A DNA stretch of 64,000 nt from Streptomyces pactum (lineage in GTDB: Bacteria; Actinomycetota; Actinomycetes; Streptomycetales; Streptomycetaceae), in NCBI RefSeq assembly GCF_016031615.1, contig NZ_JACYXC010000001.1, positions 1,178,001 to 1,242,000 of the forward strand, read 5' to 3'. The translations under genes and the position numbers were made by a program. The notes under the pieces are model-generated. The model ran no database searches. It was given only the letters and a program-made list of their open reading frames with translations, and was not told where the DNA came from. Shown here in pieces: positions 45,697 to 55,792 of the stretch (its first letter is position 1; the number at the start of each line of letters is the position of its first letter).

Positions 45697-47511
45697 ATGG
45701 GGATGCAGGTGGCCGGGCGCATCGAGGACTACGCACTCATCGGCGATATGCAAACCGCCGCCCTGGTGTGCAGGGACGGCACGGTGGACTGGTTGTGTCT
45801 GCCGCGCTTCGACTCCCATGCCATTTTCGCGGGGTTGCTGGGGACCGAGGAGCACGGGTTCTGGCGGCTGGGGCCCGCCTACCCGGCGGACACCACCCCG
45901 CCGCCGGCCGACCGCCGGCGCTACCGCGGCGACTCGCTGGTGCTGGAGTCGGAGTGGGACACCCCGCGCGGCACCGTGCGGATCACCGACTTCATGCCGC
46001 CGCGCGACGGCGCCCCGCAGCTGACCCGCATCGTGGAGGGCGTCAGCGGCCGGGTGAAGATGCGGTCGGCGCTGCGGATGCGGTTCTCCTACGGCTGGGT
46101 GGTGCCGTGGGTGCACAAGGTGGACCACCGCACGGTGGCGGTCGCCGGTCCGGACTCGGTCTGGCTGGACACCGACGCCGACACCTACGGCAAGGACCTG
46201 ACCACCTACTCCGACTTCACCGTCGGTCCCGGTGACCGCGTCGCCTTCACCCTGAGCTGGCAGCCCTCGCACAAGGAGCCGCCGGCGCTGCCGGACCCCG
46301 AGGGCGCCCTGGTGGCCACCGAGGAGTTCTGGCGGGAGTGGGTTGAGCACTGCACCTACCACGGCCCGTACCGGGACGCGGTGGTCCGTTCGCTGATCAC
46401 CCTCAAGGCGCTCACCTACGCGCCCACCGGCGGCATCGTCGCCGCGCCCACCACCTCGCTGCCGGAGGACATCGGCGGCTCCCGGAACTGGGACTACCGC
46501 TTCACCTGGCTGCGGGACGCGGCGATCACCCTCTCCTCGCTGCTGCGCACCGGCTACCGCGAGGAGGCCCGCGCCTGGCGCGAGTGGCTGCTGCGCGCGG
46601 TCGCCGGCGACCCGGAGAACCTCCAGATCATGTACGGCATCGCCGGTGAGCGCGAGCTGTCGGAGGCCGAGCTGCCGTGGCTGCCCGGTTACGAGAACTC
46701 CCAGCCGGTGCGGATCGGCAACGGCGCCGCCGGCCAGCTCCAGCTGGACGTCTACGGCGAGGTCACCGAGGCGCTGCACCTGGCCCACATGACCGGCCTG
46801 GCCCGCAACGACTACGCCCAGCTGCTCCAGCTCAAGCTGATCCAGTACCTGGAGGACCACTGGGACGAGCCGGACGAGGGCATCTGGGAGGTGCGCGGTC
46901 CGCGCCGCCACTTCGTCCACTCCAAGGTGATGGCCTGGGTGGCGGTGGACCGCACCATCAAGCTGATCGAGTCCGGCGAGGTGGACGGCCCGCTGGAGCG
47001 CTGGCGCGAGCTGCGCGACACCATCCACCGCACGGTGTGCGAGCAGGGCTACGACCCGCACCGCAACACCTTCACCCAGTCCTACGGCTCCAAGGAGCTG
47101 GACGCCTCGCTGCTGCTCATCCCTCAGGTGGGCTTCCTGCCGCCGGACGACAAGCGGGTGGTGGGCACCATCGAGGCGATCCAGCGGGAGCTGTCCACGC
47201 CGGACGGGTTCGTGCTGCGCTACCCCACCGCCGGCGACGACGCGGGCGTGGACGGTCTGGAGGGCGACGAAGGCGCCTTCCTGGCCTGCTCGTTCTGGCT
47301 CGCCGACGACCTGGCGATGATCGGCCGGGTGGACGAGGCGCGGCAGCTGTTCGAGAAGCTGCTCTCGCTCCGCAACGACCTCGGCCTCCTCGCCGAGGAG
47401 TGGGACCCCCGCCTCCAGCGCCAGGTCGGCAACTTCCCCCAGGCGTTCAGCCACGTGCCGCTGATCGACACCGCGCTGCGGCTGACCGCGTCGGGCGCCT
47501 ACGGCGGCTGA
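45697..47511 (+). CDS. Glycoside hydrolase family 15 protein (glucoamylase/trehalase type)
   Basis: 604 residues. N-terminal beta domain typical of bacterial GH15 (GRIEDYALIGDMQTAALV, GTVDWLCLPRFDS), then an (alpha/alpha)6 barrel with EDIGGSRNWDYRFTWLRDAA (substrate-binding Trp-Asp-Tyr-Arg and catalytic acid region), WLPGYENSQPVRIGNGAAG, and the general base region GLLAEEWDPRLQRQVGNFPQ. No signal peptide, so it acts inside the cell; the actinobacterial members include alpha,alpha-trehalases as well as glucoamylases, and the substrate cannot be decided here. ATG at 45697 rather than 45703 because GAGGCC is properly spaced. Confidence 0.93.
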   Translation: MGMQVAGRIEDYALIGDMQTAALVCRDGTVDWLCLPRFDSHAIFAGLLGTEEHGFWRLGPAYPADTTPPPADRRRYRGDSLVLESEWDTPRGTVRITDFMPPRDGAPQLTRIVEGVSGRVKMRSALRMRFSYGWVVPWVHKVDHRTVAVAGPDSVWLDTDADTYGKDLTTYSDFTVGPGDRVAFTLSWQPSHKEPPALPDPEGALVATEEFWREWVEHCTYHGPYRDAVVRSLITLKALTYAPTGGIVAAPTTSLPEDIGGSRNWDYRFTWLRDAAITLSSLLRTGYREEARAWREWLLRAVAGDPENLQIMYGIAGERELSEAELPWLPGYENSQPVRIGNGAAGQLQLDVYGEVTEALHLAHMTGLARNDYAQLLQLKLIQYLEDHWDEPDEGIWEVRGPRRHFVHSKVMAWVAVDRTIKLIESGEVDGPLERWRELRDTIHRTVCEQGYDPHRNTFTQSYGSKELDASLLLIPQVGFLPPDDKRVVGTIEAIQRELSTPDGFVLRYPTAGDDAGVDGLEGDEGAFLACSFWLADDLAMIGRVDEARQLFEKLLSLRNDLGLLAEEWDPRLQRQVGNFPQAFSHVPLIDTALRLTASGAYGG

Positions 47512-47690
47512 GCCGCCGGGCCGCCCGGGCCGGGGACGGCACCGGACGGCCGCGGAGGGTGCGGGTGGCCGGGGACGGTCGCGGACGGGGCCTGCCGTGG
47601 ACGGCGGGCCCCGTCCGGCGTCCGGGCGGCGGTCCGGCCGCGCCGCACGGCGGCGCCCGGCGGTGGGCCCGGTCACCGGCGCCGGCCCGG

Positions 47691-47696
47691 TAGCGT
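47691..47696 (+). promoter_or_regulatory. -10 box for a leaderless pucR-like transcript
   Basis: TAGCGT ends 8 bp before the ATG at 47705, with no Shine-Dalgarno. This spacing would place transcription start at or next to the start codon. The same layout occurs at 57405-57410 and 57348-57353. Confidence 0.5.
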
Positions 47697-47704
47697 TCAC
47701 CGGC

Positions 47705-49453
47705 ATGCAGCCGCAAGGAACACCGGGGCCGGCCGGGAGCCCCGCCCCGCAGGAACCACCGTCCGCCCCGGGGCCGCGTGACCCCGCCGGCGGCCCGGAC
47801 GCGCGGGGCACCACCATCACCGTGGCCCGGGTGCTGGAGCTGCCCGCGCTCCGCCGCGGCCTGCCCGAAGTGGTGGCCGGGCACGACGGGTTGGGGCGGC
47901 CGGTGCGCTGGGTGCACGCCGGGGAGGTGCCCAACATCGCCTCCCTCCTCAAGGGCGGCGAGCTGCTGCTCACCACCGGGATCGGGGTGGGCCCGCGCCC
48001 GGCCGATCAGCGCTCCTTCGTCCGTACCCTCGCCCAGCGGGAGATCGCGGCGCTCGTGGTGGAGCTGGGATCGCGCTTCACCGCACTGCCCGCCGCGGTG
48101 GTGGACACCGCCCGGTCGGTGGGGCTGCCGCTGGTGCAACTGCGCCGCGAGGTGCCGTTCGTGACGGTCACCGAAGAGGTCCACACCGAGATCGTCAACG
48201 AGCACTACGCCCTGCTCAGGCGTGCCGAGGAGGTGCACCGGCGGTGCACCCGGGCGCTGCTGGACGGCGGTGGCGTCCCGGAGATCCTCCGGCTGTTCGC
48301 GGCGTTCGCCGGCAACCCGGTCTTCCTGGAGACCCCCGACGGGCAGTTGCTGTACGCGGCCGGGCCGGGACCGGCGGGCCGTCCGGGCGCCGCCGACCCG
48401 CTCCAGGTCTGGGAGGGGCTGCTGGCCCAGCGGGAGGGACGGCACGCGGGCCTCCCGGCGGGCAGCGTGGTGATGGACGTCCCCGGCGGCGGGCGGGGAC
48501 CGGGCGGGGTGCGGGCCCGGCTGACGGTCCCGCCGGTGGCCGGCCCGCTGGCGCCGGTGCACCGGATCGCCGCCGAACGGGCGGTGGACCTGCTGGCGGT
48601 GGTGCTGCTCCAGGCCCGGCAGGAGGAGGAGCTGGCGGCACGGGGGCGCGGGGACTTCCTCACCGACCTGGCCGAGGAGCGGATCGAGGCGGCCGACGCG
48701 CCCGCCCAGGCCCGGGTGCTGGGCTTCCGCCCACCGCCCGGGGGCGCGCTGCTGCCGGTGGTGATGCGGGTGGTGCCGCCGGTCGCCGCGGGCGCTGCGG
48801 CCGGCCCGCGGGAGGGCTGGGCGGCGCTGGCCCACGCGCTCCGGGAGGAGCTGACCGGCACCGGGGTGCCGGTGCTGCTCGGGATGCGGCTGCCGGAGGG
48901 CCGGGTGCCGCTGCTGGTGGGGCTGCGGGACCCGGCGGAGCGCGGCGCGGTCGCCGACCGGGTGGCCGCCGCCCTGCGGGCCGGTGTGGCCCGGGCCTGG
49001 CCGGAACGGGCGGGTTCCCGGCCACCGACCGTGGTGGTGGGGGTGGCCGGCGACTGGGAGGCGGCCGGCCCGGAGCTGCGGCACGCGGCCGAGGCGGCGT
49101 GCGCGGCCCACGGCCCGGCCGGCCGGCCCTGGCACGACGTCCGCCGCACCGAGGTGGACGTCCTGCTGTGGCGGCTGCGGGAGCACGGGGACCTGGCGGC
49201 GTTCGTGGACCGGGTGATCGGCCCGCTGATCGAGCACGACCGGACCGCCCGGCCGCCGCTGATCCCCACCCTGGAGACCTACCTGGCACACGCCGGCCGG
49301 AAGGCGGAGACCGCCCGGGAGCTGCACCTCAACCGCCAGACGCTGTACGACCGGCTGGCCCGGATCGCCCGGCTGCTCGGCAGCGACCTCGACGACCCGC
49401 AGACCGCCCTGGCCCTCGGCCTGGCCCTCCAGGCCCGCCGCCACGCCCGGTGA
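47705..49453 (+). CDS. PucR-family transcriptional regulator
   Basis: 582 residues. An N-terminal PucR sensor (VARVLELPALRRGLPEVVAG, RWVHAGEVPNIASLLKGGELLLTTG, ALVVELGSRFTALPAAVVD), a central GGDEF-like CdaR region, and the C-terminal HTH (RPPLIPTLETYLAHAGRKAE, TARELHLNRQTLYDRLARIARLLG). The family controls purine catabolism or other nitrogen and carbon pathways, usually of neighbouring genes; no such pathway is next to it, so it is probably a regulator acting elsewhere. Likely leaderless, see the TAGCGT box 8 bp upstream. Confidence 0.9.
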   Translation: MQPQGTPGPAGSPAPQEPPSAPGPRDPAGGPDARGTTITVARVLELPALRRGLPEVVAGHDGLGRPVRWVHAGEVPNIASLLKGGELLLTTGIGVGPRPADQRSFVRTLAQREIAALVVELGSRFTALPAAVVDTARSVGLPLVQLRREVPFVTVTEEVHTEIVNEHYALLRRAEEVHRRCTRALLDGGGVPEILRLFAAFAGNPVFLETPDGQLLYAAGPGPAGRPGAADPLQVWEGLLAQREGRHAGLPAGSVVMDVPGGGRGPGGVRARLTVPPVAGPLAPVHRIAAERAVDLLAVVLLQARQEEELAARGRGDFLTDLAEERIEAADAPAQARVLGFRPPPGGALLPVVMRVVPPVAAGAAAGPREGWAALAHALREELTGTGVPVLLGMRLPEGRVPLLVGLRDPAERGAVADRVAAALRAGVARAWPERAGSRPPTVVVGVAGDWEAAGPELRHAAEAACAAHGPAGRPWHDVRRTEVDVLLWRLREHGDLAAFVDRVIGPLIEHDRTARPPLIPTLETYLAHAGRKAETARELHLNRQTLYDRLARIARLLGSDLDDPQTALALGLALQARRHAR

Positions 49454-49826
49454 GGCGGGGCCGCCGACGCGGGCGGCACCGCCGATGAAGGCGGGGGGCG
49501 GTCGATGAGGGGCGAGGACGGCTTCCACCGGTGTCGCGAGGGCGCGAAGGTACCGGGGTGCGGGGCGCCGGGGGCGCGGAAATGCAGGGGCGCGCCGGGG
49601 TGCGGGACGCACGGGGGGCACGGGTGCCGGCGGGAGCGCCGCCGCGTCGGGCGCCGGGCCGGTGAGGCGGTCGGCCGCCGGTGACGGGAGGGCGCGGGTG
49701 CCGGGCGGCGGACGGCGCGGGCCGGGGCGTCCCGGGGCGGTTCGTCCAGGGCGGGTGTGCCGGAGTGCGCCGGACAGGCCCCCGCCGGACGGGACGGGCG
49801 CGGCGGGACGGGCGCTGGGGCCGGGC
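49454..49826. other. Gene-free gap between convergent pucR-like and GT4 genes
   Basis: 370 bp of G-rich (plus strand) low-complexity sequence, with iterations of GGGGTGCGGG and GGGCGCGG. No hairpin with a tail and no coding signal. Confidence 0.5.
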
Positions 49827-50942
49827 TCAGCTCGCCGTCAGCTCGTCGTACACGCCGAGCACCTGGGCCACGGTGTTCTCCTCGTCGGGCCAGCCGGCGG
49901 CCTGGACCCGGCCCGCGGCGGAGAGGCGCGCGCGGCGTAACGGGTCGGCGAGCAGGCGGGTCACGGCGGTGGAGAGCGCCCAGGGATCGTCGTACGGGAC
50001 CAGTTCGGCGGCCGGCCCGACCAGCTCCGGCACGCCGCCGACCGCGGTGGCCACCAGCGGCACCCCGGCGTGCAGGGCCTCGTGGGCCAGCACCGGGCGG
50101 GCCTCCCAGGGGCTGGAGAGCACCGCCAGGTCGGCGACCGCGAGCAGTTCCGGCAGGTCGTCGCGGCGGCCCAGCAGCCGTACCGGCAGTCCCTCGTCCT
50201 CGATCCGCCGGCGCAGCGCGGACCGGGCCGGCCCCTCGCCCGCGATGGCCAGCAGCGGAGGGGGGTCCAGTCGCACCCAGGACCTCGCCGCGTCCAGCAG
50301 CGGCCGGTAGCCGCGGCCCTCCTCCAGCCGTCCGGCGGTGAGCAGCAACGGCCGGTCCACCACGCCGAGTTCGGCCCGTACCTTCTGGCGCCGCGCCTCG
50401 TCCCGGACCGGTGGCGGCGCGGGCACCGGGAGGGCGGCCGGGGCCAGCCGGGCGTCCCGGGCGCCGCGCTCCCGGGCCCGGTCCACCAGGTCGGAGGAGA
50501 CGCCGAGGACCACGGCGGCGGCGCGGGCCACGGTCCGCTCCAGCAGCCGCACCCCGCGGGCCGCGGCGCCCTCGGCCCGGGGCCGGGTGTGCCAGGTGAC
50601 GACGAGGGGGACCCGGCGGCCCCGCAGCGCGAGGGCGGCGAGCAGGCCGGACCGCAGGCCGTGGGCGTGCACCAGCGAGGCGCCGGCGCAGGCGGACCGT
50701 ACGGCGGCCACCCGGCCGGCCGTGGTACGCGCGTCAACCGGGCGGAACCGGGCGCCGGCGCGGTGGAACCCGTACTCCCGCTCCGCCGCGCCCGGGGCGC
50801 ACACCGTCACCCGCAGCCCGTGCGCGACCAGCCCGGCGGTGAGCGACCGGACGTGCGCGCCGGCGCCGCTCCCGCTGCCCAGCACCTGAACGGCGCGCAG
50901 CGGCGTCTGCCCGTACGAGGACGGGACCGGGGTGCTGCTCAC
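49827..50942 (-). CDS. Glycosyltransferase family 4
   Basis: 371 residues from GTG at 50942 (CAGGAG 11 bases upstream). GT-B fold with Gly-rich LRAVQVLGSGSGAGAHVRSL acceptor loop, SLVHAHGLRSGLLAALA, donor site LLLTAGRLEEGRGYRPLLDA, LLAIAGEGPARSAL, LLGRRDDLPELLAVADLAVL, and the EX7E-like PWEARPVLAHEALHAGVPLV. Cytoplasmic retaining transferase; the donor and acceptor are unknown. It is the usual gene downstream of recN in Streptomyces. No companion polysaccharide genes are present. Confidence 0.88.
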   Translation of the reverse strand: MSSTPVPSSYGQTPLRAVQVLGSGSGAGAHVRSLTAGLVAHGLRVTVCAPGAAEREYGFHRAGARFRPVDARTTAGRVAAVRSACAGASLVHAHGLRSGLLAALALRGRRVPLVVTWHTRPRAEGAAARGVRLLERTVARAAAVVLGVSSDLVDRARERGARDARLAPAALPVPAPPPVRDEARRQKVRAELGVVDRPLLLTAGRLEEGRGYRPLLDAARSWVRLDPPPLLAIAGEGPARSALRRRIEDEGLPVRLLGRRDDLPELLAVADLAVLSSPWEARPVLAHEALHAGVPLVATAVGGVPELVGPAAELVPYDDPWALSTAVTRLLADPLRRARLSAAGRVQAAGWPDEENTVAQVLGVYDELTAS

Positions 50943-51469
50943 GCGGGCATGGCTCCTGGGACGGCGACGGGGGACGTGGCTGGGACGGTGCGCAGTGCCC
51001 AGCATGCCAGCCCGTACGGCTTCCGCCACACCACGGCCGCGGGGCCTGACGGCCCGACAAGTCGCCCGTACGTCCGAAAGTTCACCCTGACGGGGGATTG
51101 CGGAGTGCGTGATCCGTCACGTTCCCGGGGCCGGTGGAGCGCCCGGCACCCGTTTCCGGTCAGCGTCACCGGTGGACGCGCCCGGTCACCGGCGCCGCGG
51201 CCCGCCCGGCGGCCCCGGAGCCGGGCTCCCGGGGCGGCCCGGCACGGGCGGCCGGGGCCCGGGGGCGGCGACGTCGCCCGGGGCCACAGGGCAAGGAGGG
51301 CGCCGGGCCCTCCACCGCCGCCGAGGGCGCGGGGCCGGCCGGCCACCCGGGACCTCTCGGCACAATCTGCGCCGGGGGCGCCCCCTCCGGGACTCCGCCG
51401 GGCGGCGCGCCGGCCGGGTCCCGGGGCGGAATCCGGACAGTCCGGCCGTCCCGGGCCCCCGGCGGGCGG
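50943..51469. other. Gap between GT4 and recN
   Basis: About 530 bp. The part next to the GT4 start (50950-51130) is less GC-rich and contains TGACGG...CCGTCA (51089-51120), a possible weak hairpin or operator. The part towards recN is low complexity with GGGCCCGG iterations. Nothing coding. Confidence 0.45.
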
Positions 51470-53209
51470 TCAGCGGCCCGTGCGGGCGGCCTCCAGCAGT
51501 TCCTCGGCGTGGGCACGGGCCAGCTGCGAGTCCTCCTGGCCGGCGAGCATCCGGGACAGTTCGCGGACCCGGTCCTCGCCCTCCAGCGCCTGCACCCCGC
51601 TGCGGGTGACCGAACCGTCGTTGGTCTTCTCCACCACCAGGTGCCGGTCCGCGAAGGCGGCCACCTGCGGCAGATGGGTGACCACCACCACCTGGGCGGT
51701 CCGGGCCAGCCGGGCCAGCCGCCGGCCGACCTCCACCGCCGCCTTGCCGCCGATGCCCGCGTCCACCTCGTCGAAGAGGTAGGTGGGGACCGGGTCGGAA
51801 CCGGCGAAGACCACCTCGACGGCGAGCATCACCCGCGACAGCTCACCGCCCGACGCCCCCTTGGCGATCGGCCGGGGCGGTGCGCCCGGGTGCGGGGCCA
51901 GCAGCAGTTCCACCTCGTCGGCGCCGTGCGGGCCGAAGGCGACCGCCCGGCCGCCGACCTCGATGCCCGTCGTCGCGTCGGCGACCTCGGTCTGGCGGAC
52001 CGCGAAGGAGACCCGGGCGTGCGGCATGGCCAGCTGCGCCAGCTCCGCGGTCACCGCGTCGGCGAACCGCCGGGCCGCCTCGGTACGGGCGTCGCTGAGG
52101 ACCTGGGCCAGCTCGCCGAGTTCGGCGCGGAGCGCGTCCCGCTCGGCGGTGAGCTCCGCGATCCGGTCGTCGTCGCCGTCCAGCTCGGTCAGCCGGGTGG
52201 CGCCCCGCTCGGCCCAGGCGAGCACCTCGGCGACGGTGTCGCCGTACTTCCGGGTGAGCTGGGTCAGCGCGGCGCGGCGCTCCTCGACGGCGGCGAGCCG
52301 GCGTGGGTCGGCGTCCAGGTCGTCGGCGTAGCCGGCCAGCTCGCCGGCGGCGTCGGAGACCAGGATGCCGATCTCGGCGATCCGGTCGGCGAGGGCGGCC
52401 AGCGCCGGGTCGTGCGAGCGCACCGCCTCCAGCGCCCGGTGCGCCCCGGCCACCAGGGTGGCGGCATCGACGCCCTCGGGGTCCTCCGGGTCGCCGGCGA
52501 GCGCGGCGCGGGCGGCGGCCGCCGCGGAGGCCAGCGCCTCGGCGTGGCCGAGCCGCTCCGCCTCGGCGGACAGCTCCTCGTCCTCGCCCGGCCGGGGTTC
52601 CACCGCCGCGATCTCCTCCAGCCCGAACCGGAGCAGATCGGCCTCCTGGGCCCGCTCCCGGGCCCGGGTGGTGAGCTCCTCCAGCTCGGCGGCGACGGTG
52701 CGCAGCCGGCGGTGGGCGGCCCGGTACTTCTCCAGCGGGCCGGCCACCGCCTCCCCCGCGTACCGGTCCAGCGCCTGCCGCTGCCGGGCGGGCCGCAGCA
52801 GCCCCTGCTGGTCGGTCTGGCCGTGGACGGCCACCAGGTCGTCGGCGAGTTCGGCCAGCAGCCCGACGGGGGCGGCCCGGCCCCCGACATGGGCCCGGGA
52901 GCGTCCCTCGGCGGAAACGGTCCGGCTGATGAGCAGCGCGCCGTCGTCCAGCTCGGCACCCGCCTCCTCGGCCCGGACCGCCGCCGCTGACCGCTCGGCG
53001 ACCCTGATCCTGCCCTCCACGACCGCCGCCTTGGCGCCGACCCGCACCAGGGCGGGGTCGGCGCGTCCGCCCAGCAGCAGGCCGAGGCTGGTGACGACCA
53101 TGGTCTTGCCCGCGCCGGTCTCGCCGGTCACCGCGGTGAATCCCGGGGACAGCTCGACCACGGCGTCCTCGATGACGCCCAGCGCACGTATCCGCATCTC
53201 CTCCAGCAC
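51470..53209 (-). CDS. recN: DNA repair protein RecN
   Basis: 579 residues. SMC-like ATPase: EEMRIRALGVIEDAVVELSPGFTAVTGETGAGKT (read in parts; Walker A GETGAGKT), AVHGQTDQQGLLRP, long coiled coil in the middle (ELEELTTRARERAQEADLL; AELTAERDALRAELGEL), then signature KGASGGELSRVMLAVE, Walker B YLFDEVDAGIGGKAAVEVG and VVVTHLPQVAAFAD. Holds broken DNA ends together in recombinational repair. I chose GTG at 53209 (AAGG 8 bases upstream); GTG 53215 and ATG 53197 are alternatives. No clear LexA box is seen in front. Separated from nadK by 1.6 kb of repeats instead of being adjacent. Confidence 0.95.
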   Translation of the reverse strand: MLEEMRIRALGVIEDAVVELSPGFTAVTGETGAGKTMVVTSLGLLLGGRADPALVRVGAKAAVVEGRIRVAERSAAAVRAEEAGAELDDGALLISRTVSAEGRSRAHVGGRAAPVGLLAELADDLVAVHGQTDQQGLLRPARQRQALDRYAGEAVAGPLEKYRAAHRRLRTVAAELEELTTRARERAQEADLLRFGLEEIAAVEPRPGEDEELSAEAERLGHAEALASAAAAARAALAGDPEDPEGVDAATLVAGAHRALEAVRSHDPALAALADRIAEIGILVSDAAGELAGYADDLDADPRRLAAVEERRAALTQLTRKYGDTVAEVLAWAERGATRLTELDGDDDRIAELTAERDALRAELGELAQVLSDARTEAARRFADAVTAELAQLAMPHARVSFAVRQTEVADATTGIEVGGRAVAFGPHGADEVELLLAPHPGAPPRPIAKGASGGELSRVMLAVEVVFAGSDPVPTYLFDEVDAGIGGKAAVEVGRRLARLARTAQVVVVTHLPQVAAFADRHLVVEKTNDGSVTRSGVQALEGEDRVRELSRMLAGQEDSQLARAHAEELLEAARTGR

Positions 53210-54844
53210 GCCCACGACCTTACGAGGTTTGGGGGCGGGGATGCGACGCGCCCGGTCCCCCGGCGCCCGCGCGGCCGTCCGGGCGACCACTCGCACGGGT
53301 TACGCCGGGCCCGGTCCCGGCCTCGGCCACCCGGGCCGGGGCATCGGAGCGGATCCCGTACGGGCCGCCCCGGCGCCGGAGGGGCGGGGGAGCGGCCGGG
53401 GCGGGACCGCGGCGGCAGGGTACCCGCCCCGTCCCGCCCGCGTGTGCGGCCGAACGGGCCCGTGGCGGCGGGGCCGCGGCGGTGTGCCCGGCGGGTGGCG
53501 CCGCGGCCGGCGGAGGCGCACGGAAACGGTCCGGAGGTCCTCAGCCCGCTGCCCGTCCGGCGGCGGCCCGGGGCGTCCGCGGACGGGCGGCGGGGGAACG
53601 AGGGGGCGGCACAGCGGCGGAGAAGGGGTGCCGACGGATGCGGAGGGCGAAGGAGGGTCCGACGGACGGTGAAGAAATCGTCCGGACCCTGGCGAACTGC
53701 CGGGGTCCGGGGTGTGGACCGGTGCCGGGCCCCCCGCGGCCCCCTTCCCTCCGGTCCCGCGGCCGGGGTCCGCTCGTGCCCGGACCGCCACGGGTGAGCG
53801 GTGGGTGCCGCCCGGCGGCGGTCCCGAAGAGCGGCCGCCCGCCCGTTCGCGGCCGGCACGTCGGAGTGGCGGGAGTCACCTGCCGCCCGGCCCGTATGGG
53901 GCCGTGCCCGGGCCGGCCACACCGATGTCCGGCGCGTCCGGGACTGTACGTGCGACCCCGCGGCGCGGACGCCCGCCGCCCCGGCCGGGACCGACGAGTC
54001 CGGCGGGCAGCCGCAGCGCGATGGGGCGGGCGGCGCCGGTCGGCGCCGCCGGGGAGCCGGGACCGTGTCGGCGAGGGCCGGCGGCGCCCCGTCCCGGCAG
54101 CCGGCGGTGCTCGGTACCGGTCCGGAGATCCCCCGCCGCCCCTGCCCCAGCCGGGCAGCCCCATGGACGTACGGTTCCGGGCCGGGCGGCCCGGAGGGCT
54201 CCCCGGCCCGGTTGCCGGCCCCAGCCGGGCGCCGGCGGTCGGAGGTACGACCCGGCCCGGCCACGCGGCGTACGGTCCCCCGGCCAGGCCTCCCCGCGGG
54301 ACGTGCGGTTCCCCGGGCCGGGCGGCGCCGGGAAGGCACCCCGTCCCGGCAGCCGGCGGTGCTCGGTACCGGTCCGGAGATCCCGCGCCGCCCCTGCCCC
54401 ACCCGGCCAGGCCACACGCGGCGTACGCATCCCCCAGCCGGGCCGTCCCACGGGGCCTACGGTTCCGGGCCCGGGCGGCGCCGGGGAGGCTCCCCGTCCG
54501 CCACGCGGCGTTCGGAGCCGCGACCGGGCCGCCCGCGGTACGTGCCGCCACGAAGAGGCGCCCCGGGCCCGGCAGGACACCCTTTGGCCCCCGTACCAGG
54601 GCCCGGGGCCCAGAGGGGGCTCGATGAGTCCCGAAGCCGGGCGCGGCGAACCGCCCTGGCGAACCGCCCTGGCGAACCACCCCGGCGAACCGCCCGGCAG
54701 TCGGCGATCCGCCCGGCGTGCGGGGAACCCGGCCGGCCCGTGGCGGCCCGGATACAAGGCCCTGGTCCGGCACGCCACGGCCCAGGCGGGGCCCCGGCCC
54801 GGCACACGGCCGCCCCGGGCGCGGGACCCCGGCGGCCCCGCTCC
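53210..54844. repeat. 1.6-kb minisatellite-rich gap between nadK and recN
   Basis: No gene is supported. From about 54030 to 54560 a compound repeat of roughly 252 bp period is present: a segment of about 60 bp starting CCCCGTCCCGGCAGCCGGC occurs at 54087 and 54339, each followed by CCCAGCCGGG-type and CGGTTCCGGGCCGGGCGGC-type modules. A separate array of four 13-bp units (GGCGAACCGCCCT) lies at 54645-54696. The stretch 53600-53700 is somewhat less GC-rich and may hold the recN promoter. Long open frames on both strands repeat the same peptides out of register and share no start signals. Confidence 0.65.
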
Positions 54845-55792
54845 TTACTGGGGCGCGCCGCGCCAGCCCGCGACCGGCAGGGCGAACTTCGCCACCAGCC
54901 GGTCGGTGAAGTTGGCGTGGTGCAGCCTGGCCAGCCGCACCGGCACCGCGCCGCGCCGCACCTCCACCCGTGCCCCGGCGGGCAGTTCGACGGTGCGCCG
55001 GCCGTCGCACCACAGCACCCCGTGCGGGGTCTGCGGCTGCACCTCCACCGCGAGCACCGAGTCCGGGGCGGTGACCAGCGGCTTGGCGAACAGCGCGTGC
55101 GCGCTGATGGGCACCATCAGCAGCGCCTCCACCTCGGGCCAGACCACCGGGCCCCCGGCCGAGAAGGCGTACGCGGTGGAACCGGTGGGGGTGGCGCAGA
55201 CGACGCCGTCGCCGCCGAACCGGGAGACCGGACGGCCGTCCACCTCGGTGACGACCTCCAGCAGCCGCTCCCGGGCCGCCTTCTCCACGGACGCCTCGTT
55301 GAGCGCCCAGTCGGTGTGCACCACCTGGCCGTCGTTGCGGACCAGCACGTCGAGGGTCATCCGCTCCTCGACCTCGTAGGAGCGGGCGACGACCCGTTCC
55401 ACCACCTGGTCCAGGTCGTCCCGCTCGGCCTCGGCGAGGAAGCCCACCCGGCCGAGGTTGACGCCGAGCATCGGCACCCCGGAGGAACGGGCGAACTCCG
55501 CGCCGCGCAGCAGGGTGCCGTCACCCCCCAGCACCACCAGCAGTTCGCAGCTCTCCAGCACCCCGGCCGCGTCGGCGTCCACCCGTTCGACGGCGGCCGG
55601 CAGCGGCAGGTCTGCGGCCTCCTCGGCCAGCACCCGGACCCCGATGCCGCTGCGCAGCAGGCCCTGCACCACCAGCTCGGCGCTGCGGATGGCCGCCGGG
55701 CGTCCGGTGTGGGCGAGCAGGAAGACGTGCCGTCCGGCCGCCGCCGGTGAACTCTCCGGTGCCGCTGATGAAGCTGCTTGAGTCGTGGTCAA
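54845..55792 (-). CDS. nadK: NAD kinase
   Basis: 315 residues from TTG at 55792, which overlaps the tlyA stop (TTGA) and has CGGAGGGGCC upstream. Key motifs: LLVVLGGDGTLLRGAEFAR (GGDGT), GVNLGRVGFLAEAERDD, DWALNEASVEKAARERLL (NE/D) and VCATPTGSTAYAFSAGGPVV. ATP-dependent phosphorylation of NAD to NADP. Second gene of tlyA-nadK, the conserved actinobacterial order that normally continues directly into recN. Confidence 0.96.
   Translation of the reverse strand: MTTTQAASSAAPESSPAAAGRHVFLLAHTGRPAAIRSAELVVQGLLRSGIGVRVLAEEAADLPLPAAVERVDADAAGVLESCELLVVLGGDGTLLRGAEFARSSGVPMLGVNLGRVGFLAEAERDDLDQVVERVVARSYEVEERMTLDVLVRNDGQVVHTDWALNEASVEKAARERLLEVVTEVDGRPVSRFGGDGVVCATPTGSTAYAFSAGGPVVWPEVEALLMVPISAHALFAKPLVTAPDSVLAVEVQPQTPHGVLWCDGRRTVELPAGARVEVRRGAVPVRLARLHHANFTDRLVAKFALPVAGWRGAPQ

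Noticed and set aside
45601..47976. Leftward 790-codon open frame
   Set aside because: Antisense shadow of the GH15 gene, which has catalytic motifs and a proper start.
53482..55013. Several open frames of 300-650 codons on both strands in the recN-nadK gap
   Set aside because: They repeat the same peptides because the DNA is repetitive, occur in all frames and have no start signals or homology I recognise.
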